A DNA stretch of 64,000 nucleotides. Source: WYZ-LMO2 sp038731605 (lineage in GTDB: Archaea > Halobacteriota > Archaeoglobi > Archaeoglobales > Archaeoglobaceae). Position 1 is the stretch's first letter, and each line of letters opens with the position of its first letter. The translations under genes were made by a program, and so were the position numbers. The stretch spans positions 186,001-250,000 of the forward strand of contig JAVYQP010000002.1 of the NCBI GenBank assembly GCA_038731605.1. The letters are read 5' to 3'. The notes under the pieces were generated by a model. It was not told the origin of the DNA and made no database searches. It worked only from the letters and a program-made list of their open reading frames with translations. Shown piece after piece: positions 32,062-39,659 of this stretch.

Positions 32062-32906
32062 TAAGCTTGGCAATTTCAATCCTTCTCCTGATTCCGCTGA
32101 TAAACTTTGTTCCGAGTAGCGAAGATTTGGATCCAAGGAATCCATACTGGAACGGGCTAAAGAACTTCTCTGCGATTCCAACAAAGTCCTTGGAGATCGA
32201 GAGCTCTAAGGCCCTGCTGATAATAAGCCCAGAAAAAGAATTTTCTGCTGAAGAAGTTGAGAAGATAAGGAGATTTGTTGAAAACGGCGGACTGCTCGTT
32301 GTCGCTGACGAGTTCGGGAACTCGAATTCTCTTCTTTCTCAGCTCAATCTGAATGCGAAGTTCAACGGCTCAGAGATCTGCGACAAGGTGTTCAGATACA
32401 GAAGCGAGGAGCTTCCACTTGCCTTTTCAAAAGACCTCGTTCTGGTCTTGAACAAGGCTACGTTCATAGAAGGAGATGTTAAGGGGATTGCAAAGACGTC
32501 TGAGTTCAGTTTTGTCTGCGAAAGCAAAGAATCTGGACCCTTCATCGTTGCTGGAGAGGTTGAATACGGGAAGGGGAAGGTCGTGCTAATCTCTGATTCG
32601 AGCATTTTCACGAACTCAATGCTTGGTTTCGGGAACAACTCCGATTTCTTGAAGAAAATCTTTGAAAGGGAGACTTTTGTTTACATTGCAAAGAGATCTC
32701 TGCTTTCCGAAGCGAAGGACTTTGTTTCTTTCCTAATGCAGTCTTTCGAGTTCAGATACTCTTATATTGCGTTGTTTGCCTTGATGATCTTGAAGTTCAG
32801 GATTAAGAAAAGGGAGGAGAGTGAGTTCGAAAAGTTGATTAAGGAGAATCCGGATTGGGACAAAGAGCTTTTGAGGAGGTTGGAGAATGAGAGAAATCTT
32901 AGATGA
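32046..32906 (+). CDS. DUF4350-like membrane protein
   Basis: 286 residues. N-terminal anchor (EILISLAISILLLIPLINF), then a glutamine-amidotransferase-like extracellular domain with ALLIISPEKEFSAEEVEKIR, FVENGGLLVVADEFGNSNSL and GKGKVVLISDSSIFTNSML, and a C-terminal span (YSYIALFALMILKFRIKKR). This layout matches DUF4350 proteins of MoxR/DUF58 operons. The class I GAT catalytic Cys is absent, so a binding role is more likely than catalysis. It overlaps DUF4129 by 16 bases and moxR by 20 bases. Confidence 0.75.
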   Translation: MREILISLAISILLLIPLINFVPSSEDLDPRNPYWNGLKNFSAIPTKSLEIESSKALLIISPEKEFSAEEVEKIRRFVENGGLLVVADEFGNSNSLLSQLNLNAKFNGSEICDKVFRYRSEELPLAFSKDLVLVLNKATFIEGDVKGIAKTSEFSFVCESKESGPFIVAGEVEYGKGKVVLISDSSIFTNSMLGFGNNSDFLKKIFERETFVYIAKRSLLSEAKDFVSFLMQSFEFRYSYIALFALMILKFRIKKREESEFEKLIKENPDWDKELLRRLENERNLR

Positions 32907-33792
32907 GGTTTCGAAGTTCGTTGTAGGGCTTGAGGATGTGAAACTTGTTTCAGCGATAGCTCTTCTAAGCGAGGGGCATGTCCTTATCCAAGGATTTCCA
33001 GGAAGCGGGAAAACGATTTTTGCAAAGAACTTTGCAAAGGCGATTGGATGTGATTTCAAAAGAATCCAAATGACCCCAGACTTGCTCCCGAGCGATGTAA
33101 TAGGCGGGTATTACTACGATCTGCAATCAGGGAAGTGGATTCTACGAAAAGGACCAATATTTTCTAACGTGCTTTTAGTTGACGAGCTCAACAGGGCTAC
33201 GCCGAGAACTCAGGCTGCTTTGCTTGAGGCGATGCAGGAGAGGCAAGTTACGATAGAGGGTGAGACGTTCAAGCTCCCAAGGCCTTTCTTAGTTATTGCG
33301 ACGCAGACATTTGGAGAGGGAACTTACCCGCTTCCAGAGGTTATCGTCGACAGATTCGCCTTCTCGGTGGAGACAAACTACTTGGGAAAGAAGGAGGAGA
33401 TCGAAGTCCTTTCTAGGATCGACTTCATAGATGAAAAGATCTCGGGAGAGATCTTGAGCGCTGAAAAAGTTTTGGAGAAAATCGAGAAGGCAAAGGCTGT
33501 TTTTGTTTCCGAGAGCGTTAAGTCCTACATCGTGGATTTAGTGAACGCCTTAAGGAAGAGAAGGGAGATCTTGAATCCGATAAGCACAAGGGCAAGCGTC
33601 TCTCTCCTTAAGGGATCAAGGGCTCTGGCTTTCTTAGAGGGGAGAGATTACGTGATCCCAGATGACGTTAAAAGGGTCGCTATTTTTGCCTTGGCTCATA
33701 GAATAAGGCTTAAACCTGAGGCGTTAGTCGAGGACTTCAAAGCTTCGGATTTGGTAAGAGAAGTGCTCGAAAAGGTTGAGGTTCCGAAATGA
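32887..33792 (+). CDS. moxR: MoxR family AAA+ ATPase
   Basis: The 301-residue chaperone-type AAA+ ATPase has Walker A GFPGSGKTIFAKNFA, Walker B NVLLVDELNRATPRTQAALL, the MoxR-specific EAMQERQVTIEGETFKLPRP, and sensor 1 FLVIATQTFGEGTYPLPE. Arg-finger and sensor 2 regions are VIVDRFAFSVETNYLGK and ISTRASVSLLKGSRALAFLE. MoxR proteins remodel or mature partner complexes, often those containing von Willebrand or DUF58 proteins. Here the DUF58 partner follows with a four-base overlap. Confidence 0.95.
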   Translation: MREILDEVSKFVVGLEDVKLVSAIALLSEGHVLIQGFPGSGKTIFAKNFAKAIGCDFKRIQMTPDLLPSDVIGGYYYDLQSGKWILRKGPIFSNVLLVDELNRATPRTQAALLEAMQERQVTIEGETFKLPRPFLVIATQTFGEGTYPLPEVIVDRFAFSVETNYLGKKEEIEVLSRIDFIDEKISGEILSAEKVLEKIEKAKAVFVSESVKSYIVDLVNALRKRREILNPISTRASVSLLKGSRALAFLEGRDYVIPDDVKRVAIFALAHRIRLKPEALVEDFKASDLVREVLEKVEVPK

Positions 33793-34940
33793 GGTTAAGC
33801 GGTCTCGGGATTCGATTCCTCGTTTTCTCGTTATTTCTTCTCGTTTTCTCTTTCATCTTTTCCGATTACTTCATTCTCTCGCTTCTTCTCCTCATCCTTT
33901 CCCTTTTCTTCATCGACGCCTTAGTTCTGAGCTTTTCTAAGGTAGAAGTGGAGCCAAAGGAGCTCAGGTTTTCTATGACCGCTGGAGAGAGAATCGAGGC
34001 TGATTTTAAAGTCGAGAAGCCAAGGTTTTTAAAGTTCGAGGCAAAGTCCAACCTTTTAAAAGTCAGGGAAAAGATAATCTTTAATCCGAAGGTCTTCGGC
34101 ATTTACAGGTCTTCGGTTTTTCTCGAGCTCAGATTCCTTGGCCTCTTTTTAAAGGATATTGAGGCGATAAAAATCGAGGCAAAGGTTTATCCGAGGTTTT
34201 TCAGGGAGTTCTTGATAGCTTTGGGAATGGTTGGAGAGGGAAAGCCATCTAAGGAAACCGGAATCGGTTTAGAATACTTCGGCTCGAGGGAATACGTTCC
34301 GGGAGATGATTTGAGGGCAATAGACTGGAAAGCGACCGCAAGAATGCAGAAGTTGATCGTGAAGGAGTTCCACAGAGAAACTGGAAAAGGGGCTTTTCTC
34401 GTTTACGATTTAAGGAGTCCAGGAGAGGTTAGCGCCGACGAGATTGCAAAGGCTTTTCTCTCCTCTCTCCTTTCATTCGATTCTCCTGTCAGCGTTTTGA
34501 TACACAATGGAAAAGAAGTCCTTTACCACGCTGAAAAGCTCGAAGTATTCGACGCTTTAAAGGTTGCGATTAGATTCGTTTTCGAAAGGTTCTTCGCAAC
34601 TCCTGAGGCTTTCGAGATATTCGAGCCAAAGACGAGGAGGGAGATATTGAGTCTGCTTAGATCCGTTGGAAAAGAAGTAATCCTTAGGAAGGAGAAGCCG
34701 ATCGATTTGATAAAGAGGAGCGATGCAGATGTGCTAATCTTCGCCTTCCCGGGCTACGATACCTCAGATCTTCTCAGCATTCTCGAGGAGCTGAGATTCT
34801 CTGGGAGGAGAGTTCAGTTCTTCATCCCAAAGAGCCCCTGGCTTGATTCGAGAAGCCTTGAGGAGGCTTATATTGATTACATTTCTTATCAGAAGATTGT
34901 TAAGGCTTTGAGGAAGGTTTGCGAGGTAAAAACGATCTGA
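33789..34940 (+). CDS. DUF58 domain membrane protein
   Basis: 383 residues. Two hydrophobic segments at the N-terminus (LVFSLFLLVFSFIFSDYFIL; LLLLILSLFFIDALVL) precede a beta domain. The DUF58 signature follows near residue 160-190 (EYFGSREYVPGDDLRAIDWK, ATARMQKLIVKEFHRETGKG), then a VWA-like C-terminal region (AFLVYDLRSPGEVSADEIAK) lacking a complete MIDAS motif. It is the last gene of the operon that starts at 29490 and is the expected client of the preceding MoxR. Confidence 0.9.
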   Translation: MRLSGLGIRFLVFSLFLLVFSFIFSDYFILSLLLLILSLFFIDALVLSFSKVEVEPKELRFSMTAGERIEADFKVEKPRFLKFEAKSNLLKVREKIIFNPKVFGIYRSSVFLELRFLGLFLKDIEAIKIEAKVYPRFFREFLIALGMVGEGKPSKETGIGLEYFGSREYVPGDDLRAIDWKATARMQKLIVKEFHRETGKGAFLVYDLRSPGEVSADEIAKAFLSSLLSFDSPVSVLIHNGKEVLYHAEKLEVFDALKVAIRFVFERFFATPEAFEIFEPKTRREILSLLRSVGKEVILRKEKPIDLIKRSDADVLIFAFPGYDTSDLLSILEELRFSGRRVQFFIPKSPWLDSRSLEEAYIDYISYQKIVKALRKVCEVKTI

Positions 34941-34945
34941 GCAAA

Positions 34946-34957
34946 GCTTTATATCTT
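34946..34957 (+). promoter_or_regulatory. TATA box of the ATPase/TOPRIM-like operon
   Basis: The sequence gctttatatctt is centred about 25 bases before GTG 34977. It gives the pair its own leaderless transcript, separate from the MoxR operon. Confidence 0.55.
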
Positions 34958-34976
34958 AAGATTTCGCAAAATAAAT

Positions 34977-36092
34977 GTGAAACTTGAGCTGAAGAACTTC
35001 AGGGGGATTAAGGAAGGGGCGATGGAGTTTGGGAGGGTCAACGTATTGATAGGTGGAAACAACTCCGGAAAAACTGCCGTTCTTGAAAGCCTCTTTTTAG
35101 CTCCAAATCCTGTTCGTAGAGTTCCCTATGGTGCTAGGGCGGTCGAAGTTCTTCATCAGATGCATCAAACGCTGGAATCTCAGGGATATGCTTTTCTACT
35201 TCACCAATACTCAGAGAATGCAAGCATAGAGGTTTCCGACGAATCGAAACGGGTTATTACAGAGCTTAGCTTAAAAGGAGAAGAGATAGAGGTTTTGATG
35301 AGAGATGGAAAAAAAGTCTATTTGTTGGGTTACTTGTCCAAGAATTCCAACAGTCTACACTCGGCGGAAATCCGGATACCCCCATCATTACTAATGAGAA
35401 AGACGACACCGCCAATAGAAATAAAGGAAAGAATAATAAAAGACGTTGTGATAGAAGTCGATAAAGAGGGGGGTTACAAATCTACCGGAATTCCTTTCGA
35501 TATCTTCGTCTCAGATCTCCTTGGAGAATCGCTTTACTTCCATCCATCCTTAATAAAGAATGCGTGGATGTATTTTAGGAGCAACTGGATAAACTACAGG
35601 GCCTCTGGGTTAACGGTGAAGGTCGCAGAGAAGATCTCTGAAGGAGTTGGAGGAGAATACGACGATCTCCTCCTCGAGCCTTTTTTCGGTCAGCAGGCAA
35701 TATACATCAGGAGAAAAGACGGTCGTGGTGTTAGGCTTGGAGATTTAGGGCATGGAGCTCAAGTTTTTGCAACTTTATTGCTCCTTTACGAATCCGTTAA
35801 ACCGAGAATTCTACTTGTGGACGACATAGAATCGCACATGAATCCAGCTTTGCTAAGCTGTGTTGCATCGTGGTTCATGGACGTCTTGGAGAATACTATG
35901 CTATTCATCTCCACGCACAGCATCGAAGCTGCGAAGCTAATCGCTGGAGCATTGGAGGATTACGAGCCGAGGATAAAGCTTCTCGACTTGAGCAACGGGA
36001 TTTTAAAATCTAGAGATTTCAGCTTAGAAGAGTTAGAAGGGTTTGAAAAGGCTGGAATAGATGTTAGACTCGGGAAAGGAGTTCTAATATGA
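34977..36092 (+). CDS. AAA_15/21-type ABC ATPase (OLD/RecF-like head domain)
   Basis: 371 residues. MKLELKNFRGIKEGAMEFGR and NVLIGGNNSGKTAVLESLFL form the N-lobe and Walker A. An insertion of about 180 residues follows, then GVRLGDLGHGAQVFATLLLL (signature motif), ILLVDDIESHMNPAL (Walker B) and LFISTHSIEAAKLIAGALED (H-loop). There is no coiled-coil arm or C-terminal TOPRIM domain of full-length OLD nucleases. The partner encoded next may supply the effector, since the genes overlap by four bases. The start is GTG. Comparable split ATPase + TOPRIM pairs (PARIS AriA/AriB, Gabija-like) are phage-defence systems. Confidence 0.8.
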   Translation: MKLELKNFRGIKEGAMEFGRVNVLIGGNNSGKTAVLESLFLAPNPVRRVPYGARAVEVLHQMHQTLESQGYAFLLHQYSENASIEVSDESKRVITELSLKGEEIEVLMRDGKKVYLLGYLSKNSNSLHSAEIRIPPSLLMRKTTPPIEIKERIIKDVVIEVDKEGGYKSTGIPFDIFVSDLLGESLYFHPSLIKNAWMYFRSNWINYRASGLTVKVAEKISEGVGGEYDDLLLEPFFGQQAIYIRRKDGRGVRLGDLGHGAQVFATLLLLYESVKPRILLVDDIESHMNPALLSCVASWFMDVLENTMLFISTHSIEAAKLIAGALEDYEPRIKLLDLSNGILKSRDFSLEELEGFEKAGIDVRLGKGVLI

Positions 36093-36763
36093 TGCTTAGA
36101 CCCCTTTCTCTACGCATAAAGGAAAAGTTGCTCGGCTGGTCGAAAAAACTGAACATAAGATTGGCTGAGTTTCAAGAAACGGATTGCATTTTATTTGTCA
36201 CCAACGGAACTCCAGACGATGTTGTTTGCCTTATAATTTCCCATAAATTCGATGGAAAAAGCGTAGTTGGCATAACAAAGCCTAAAAAAACAAGAGACAG
36301 CGCAATCCCCGAAGTTTTGAACGTAATCGGGAAAATGAAGGTAAAGAAGATTGCCCTCATAGTTGATCAGGAAGAAGAGGAACTGGCGGATCTTTGGAGA
36401 AGAATAGAGAAAAGACTACACGACTGTGGAGTAAAATACAGCGAGAAGGAAAAAGAGGAGAGATTTCGAAGCTACGAATGCAAACTTGGTCCTAGGGACT
36501 TTGAACTTCTCGTTTGCATTAACGGGCTTGATAAGCCTTACATTAGGCACACGATAGAGGATCACTTGGTAGAAGCGTCTAAAAAGCTGGGAAAAGACTC
36601 CCCTCCAGAAGATCCTAAGGAGGCTTGGAAAGGGCTGGAGGAAGACGAACAACTTAAAGTATACCATTATCTTTCAAAAAAAGCCGATATGAACGAGATC
36701 GAAAGATTATTCCCCCAGCAGGTAAAGTTATTTGAAGCTCTAATTACACGAAATGATTTCTGA
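36089..36763 (+). CDS. Possible TOPRIM-like (DUF3226/DUF4435-like) partner of the ATPase
   Basis: 224 residues, translationally coupled to the ABC ATPase (ATGA overlap). The order DCILFVTNGTPDDVVCLIIS, then KKIALIVDQEEEELADLWRR, then FELLVCINGLDKPYIRHTIE, then a helical tail (HLVEASKKLGKDSPPEDPKE) resembles small archaeal TOPRIM-like proteins. In those, a first acidic motif (VEGxxD) is followed by a hydrophobic strand ending in D-x-D. Here the first motif is VTNGTPDD and the second VDQEEE, so the acidic set is altered. It could be an active variant, a degenerate effector, or an unrelated fold. Assignment rests mainly on layout and context. Confidence 0.4.
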   Translation: MMLRPLSLRIKEKLLGWSKKLNIRLAEFQETDCILFVTNGTPDDVVCLIISHKFDGKSVVGITKPKKTRDSAIPEVLNVIGKMKVKKIALIVDQEEEELADLWRRIEKRLHDCGVKYSEKEKEERFRSYECKLGPRDFELLVCINGLDKPYIRHTIEDHLVEASKKLGKDSPPEDPKEAWKGLEEDEQLKVYHYLSKKADMNEIERLFPQQVKLFEALITRNDF

Positions 36764-36784
36764 TTCTCGCTGACACCAACGTTC

Positions 36785-37001
36785 TCTACCCCCAGTGCAA
36801 AAGACGAACAGAGGAGCGTTGAGCTAAGATCGAGTAGGAAGAGCTTGAACGATGGAGACGACATCCCAGCTTCATCGCAGATCAAGCGGTTCAGCTGTAT
36901 CTGAAGTCCGTGATATTCGAGCTGACTGGAGAGATTCCTCGCGCTACATGCCAAGAGAATACGAGAAAGAAGAAGCCGAGGAGCTCGTAGGCTTTGCTTA
37001 G
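36785..37001 (+). pseudogene. HEPN-domain (HepT-like) toxin remnant
   Basis: Plus-strand segments in different frames together read like a HEPN protein. RSSRKSLNDGDDIPAS is followed, after a shift, by PSFIADQAVQLYLKSVIFEL and TGEIPRAT, the classic HEPN helix pair (Q-A-x-x-x-Y-L-K-x-x). After another shift comes MPREYEKEEAEELVGFA and a TAG at 37001. No continuous frame or start codon remains. The catalytic R-x4-6-H motif expected after the IPR segment is lost or scrambled (IPRAT instead of PRTH). Its position directly before an MNT gene fits a degraded HEPN/MNT toxin-antitoxin pair. Confidence 0.6.
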
Positions 37002-37014
37002 AATGTGATCAACT

Positions 37015-37377
37015 TTGTTAGATCTTTTAAAGGCGAAGATTGAGATATCGAAAATTGCAAAAGAATAGCGCTTTTGGGTCAAGGAGATTGCAAAAGCCTC
37101 GAGAGAATTGCTAGGGCATTGCGAAGTTTATGTCTTTGGAAGCTTTGCAGAAGGAATTGCGACAGGTGGAAGCGATGTCGATGTTCTAATAGTCGCAAAG
37201 GGTTTGCCAAATTTCAGGGAAAGAGGAGAAAAGATTGCAAAGATCGAGGAGATTGCGAATCTTCCGCTTTATCATCCATTCCAAATTCACTTGGCAACGA
37301 AGGAAGAAGTTAAGGCGAGTCCAATAGAAAAGCGGTCGAAAAAGGAATTCGCATTGAATAGCGATCAACCGCAATAG
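37015..37377 (+). pseudogene. MNT-type nucleotidyltransferase antitoxin with in-frame amber codon
   Basis: One frame runs from TTG 37015 (LLDLLKAKIEISKIAKE) through a TAG at 37066-37068 to RFWVKEIAKASRELLGHCEV. It then gives YVFGSFAEGIATGGSDVDVL, the nucleotidyltransferase G-S-x10-D-x-D core, and NLPLYHPFQIHLATKEEVK. Apart from the amber codon the frame is continuous to 37377, so the lesion is a single nonsense mutation. A shortened product could start at TTG 37108. MNT proteins neutralise HEPN toxins by adding AMP; the toxin gene next to it is broken too. Nothing here suggests pyrrolysine decoding. Confidence 0.65.
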
Positions 37378-37394
37378 AACTTTTTTCTCAGCTT

Positions 37395-37603
37395 GAGAGA
37401 GAAACGATAAGACCAGATCTATACATCGCATGCGGAGTCTCTGAGCTATGCACCACATGGTCGGAGTTAGGAACGCAAAGGTCATCGTCGCAATAAACAA
37501 GGATCCGAAGGCTCCGATATTCGAGGCTGCGGACTACGTGATCGTGGGGGACATGTTCAAGATAGTTCCAAAGCTCATCGAAAGACTAACGCAAAGCAAG
37601 TGA
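37395..37603 (+). pseudogene. etfA: 3' remnant of electron transfer flavoprotein alpha subunit gene
   Basis: The segment RPDLYIACGVSEL from 37395 matches the EtfA motif P-x-L-Y-I-A-x-G-I-S-G. After a frameshift near 37440 it continues as HHMVGVRNAKVIVAINKDPK and APIFEAADYVIVGDMFKIVP to TGA 37603, the FAD-binding C-terminal end of EtfA. About 65 codons survive out of some 300 or more. No etfB or ETF dehydrogenase gene is nearby, so this is an isolated fragment left by a deletion or an imported scrap. Confidence 0.75.
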
Positions 37604-37656
37604 AACGATTTTTTGACCGAAAACCTTTTAAATTCTTTAATTATAACAGAGCTTAC

Positions 37657-38013
37657 ATGTTCGCAGGCAATTCCTTGACTTACGATGAACTAAGGCATTA
37701 CCTTGTTAAAGCGAAGAGAAACGGTGTTTGGTTTCGGTTGAGCAAGATCGAGAGGGGATTTTACAGCGCATGCGTGATCTTTGCGAAGGTGAAAGCTATA
37801 ACGAGTCCAAAGCTTGTCTCTATGCTCTCAGGGATAATAGAGAAGATAAAGCCACCAAAGCTCAAGGCTATTGAGATAGGTAAAAAGAAGGCTGAAGAAT
37901 TGGCTCGTCTCAAAATCGGATTCTTTATCTTCCCCTTAGAATGGCTTAAGGACGAAACCTTCATAGAATACCTTGGGTTCCTCGAAATCAACGCAAGGGG
38001 ATGCTATGCGTGA
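37657..38013 (+). CDS. Conserved hypothetical protein
   Basis: 118 residues from ATG 37657. A TATA-like cttttaaattc at 37625-37635 places the transcript start at this codon; the in-frame GTG at 37600 lies before the promoter and overlaps the etfA remnant. The sequence is basic and mainly helical (LTYDELRHYLVKAKRNGVWF, RLSKIERGFYSACVIFAKVK, IIEKIKPPKLKAIEIGKKKA), with RNGVWFRLSKIERGFY the most distinctive segment. I do not recognise a family. It overlaps the next small membrane protein gene by eight bases. Confidence 0.6.
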   Translation: MFAGNSLTYDELRHYLVKAKRNGVWFRLSKIERGFYSACVIFAKVKAITSPKLVSMLSGIIEKIKPPKLKAIEIGKKKAEELARLKIGFFIFPLEWLKDETFIEYLGFLEINARGCYA

Positions 38014-38227
38014 AAAGGCTATCGGCTCTCTGATCTTCGTTTTGAGCTTGCTCTTCATCGCAGTTTACGGATGGCTCATCTTCGCCTCAGCTTGGTCTAT
38101 GCTCGTTTTGCAGTTAACCGTTTTCGTCGCAGTAGCACTTCTGCTCTGCATCTTAGCATTCATAGGCTACACCTTGGCGACAACTCCTTCTTTCGAAGCC
38201 GAGAAAAGCGAGGAGAAGAAAGATTGA
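38006..38227 (+). CDS. Small two-span membrane protein
   Basis: 73 residues from ATG 38006. Two long hydrophobic helices (AIGSLIFVLSLLFIAVYGWL; LVLQLTVFVAVALLLCILAF) and a short acidic-basic tail (EAEKSEEKKD). There is no recognisable family. It overlaps the upstream gene by eight bases and shares one base with the downstream hydrolase gene, so it is part of an operon. Confidence 0.6.
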   Translation: MREKAIGSLIFVLSLLFIAVYGWLIFASAWSMLVLQLTVFVAVALLLCILAFIGYTLATTPSFEAEKSEEKKD

Positions 38228-38727
38228 TGGACACTCTCAGCCATGTTTTCGTTCCTTTGACAGCGCTCTATCTGATCAAGGGGAAGCTTAGCCCAAGCTA
38301 TCTCCTTGCCTTCTTCGCAATCTTCCCCGACTTGGACAAGTTGCTAAGAATTCCAGGGCTCTTTCACTCGCTCTTGACGCTGATCCCATTGACAGCTTCG
38401 ATTCTATTCATTGAAAAACACTTTAGAGGAAGCATCAAATACTCGGGGCTAATTTCTTTCTTCATCTTTTCCCATTTGCTCCTCGACCTTCTCGATGGCG
38501 GGCCTGTTGCCCTTCTTTACCCAGCTTCAAAAATTGGAGTTGGTCTCGAGTTCCCGATGAGGCTCGTTCTTGGCAAAGGAATATCGATCGAAGGCGATGC
38601 GGTTAGAGTCGTTTACAGCGATCCAAGGATCAGCGATTCATACGAGATCTTCAGCGGATTCGGAGTTGTTTCAGCGATCTTATTTGCAATCGTTTGCTTG
38701 AGCTCATGGCGAAAGTCTCGATCGTGA
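38227..38727 (+). CDS. YdjM/LexA-binding-like membrane-bound metal-dependent hydrolase (PF04307)
   Basis: 166 residues from ATG 38227. The opening MDTLSHVFVPLTALYLIKGK, then FFAIFPDLDKLLRIPGLFHS and LISFFIFSHLLLDLLDGGPV, provide the His/Asp set (THxxxP-like start, PDLD, FHS, SHLLLDLLDG) typical of this integral membrane hydrolase family. Three to four hydrophobic helices are present. The substrate is unknown; members are often linked to envelope or lipid metabolism. The next glycosyltransferase gene starts within its 3' end (22-base overlap). Confidence 0.75.
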   Translation: MDTLSHVFVPLTALYLIKGKLSPSYLLAFFAIFPDLDKLLRIPGLFHSLLTLIPLTASILFIEKHFRGSIKYSGLISFFIFSHLLLDLLDGGPVALLYPASKIGVGLEFPMRLVLGKGISIEGDAVRVVYSDPRISDSYEIFSGFGVVSAILFAIVCLSSWRKSRS

Positions 38728-39659
38728 TCCCGGTGAAGAACGATGCAGAGACGCTTGAGAAATGCCTTAGATCGATTAGAGACCTCGATTTTCCAATGGA
38801 GGATCTTGAGGTCATCGTTGTGGATGGGCATTCTACGGATGGAAGCGTTGAGATTGCGAAGAGATACGGGTGCAAGGTCTTTTTTGAAGATATGGGAAGG
38901 ATAAGCTATGCAAGGGACCTTGGAGCTAAGAAAGCTTCTGGCGAGTTCATAGCCTTCACGGATGCGGATTGCGTTGTTGAAAAAAACTGGATAAAGGAGC
39001 TTCTTAAGCAGTTCGATGAAAATGTTGCAGCGGTCGGTGGACCAAATCTCACGCCTGAGGATGAAAGCGAATTCGGGAAAGCAGTTGGAGATGTTTTCGA
39101 GTTCTTGAGCAAGGCTGGGGCAAGGTATGGATTTAATGCGAACGAAGTCGTTGAAATCTACCACAACCCAACTTGCAACGTTATGTATAGGAAAAAGGTT
39201 CTCGAAGAAGTTGGTGGATTCAACCATCGGTTGATTACAGTCGACGACGAAGAGCTCGACTACAGGATCAGGAAGAGAGGCTACAAGATACTTTTCACAC
39301 CAAAGGCAGTCGTTTATCACTACAGGCGAAGAAGTTGGAAAAGCTTTGCGAAGATGGCCTACACATATGGGATTGGAAGGATGCAGGCGATAAAGCTTCA
39401 CAGGGAAATGGGGAGATGGTTCCACTTTGTTCCAATGCTCACCTTATTCTTTGTCCCATCCATTCTCCTTCTTTCACTTTTAAGCAGTCTCTTCCTTCTC
39501 CTTGCGATCTCATCAATAATTTTGATTGCTCTAAGCATTTCTTCCGCAAGCCTTTACCTTTTCTCAAAGAAAAAAAGGAATCCTCTCAGATACTTTGGCT
39601 TGATCTCGGTTTGGCTAATTTTTTACGGCTTTGGAATGCTGGTTGGGCTGAGGAAATGA
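38706..39659 (+). CDS. Family 2 glycosyltransferase with C-terminal membrane segments
   Basis: 317 residues from ATG 38706. GT-A motifs: KVSIVIPVKNDAETLEKCLR, LEVIVVDGHSTDGSVEIAKR, FIAFTDADCVVEKNWIKELL (DxD) and VTVDDEELDYRIRKRGYKI (ED acceptor-site residues). Two or more hydrophobic helices near the end (LTLFFVPSILLLSLLSSLFL) anchor it. It is the first glycosyltransferase of the glycan locus and overlaps the radical SAM gene by four bases. The donor and acceptor cannot be predicted. Confidence 0.9.
   Translation: MAKVSIVIPVKNDAETLEKCLRSIRDLDFPMEDLEVIVVDGHSTDGSVEIAKRYGCKVFFEDMGRISYARDLGAKKASGEFIAFTDADCVVEKNWIKELLKQFDENVAAVGGPNLTPEDESEFGKAVGDVFEFLSKAGARYGFNANEVVEIYHNPTCNVMYRKKVLEEVGGFNHRLITVDDEELDYRIRKRGYKILFTPKAVVYHYRRRSWKSFAKMAYTYGIGRMQAIKLHREMGRWFHFVPMLTLFFVPSILLLSLLSSLFLLLAISSIILIALSISSASLYLFSKKKRNPLRYFGLISVWLIFYGFGMLVGLRK

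Noticed and set aside
37066..37068. In-frame TAG in the MNT gene as a possible pyrrolysine codon
   Set aside because: No pyl genes are seen, the position is not a known Pyl site, and the neighbouring toxin gene is clearly broken, so a nonsense mutation is simpler.
38694..39656. Upstream extension of the radical SAM gene to 39335
   Set aside because: The first 107 codons of that frame lie inside the GT2 gene and look unlike any B12-binding domain; the family start fits ATG 39656.
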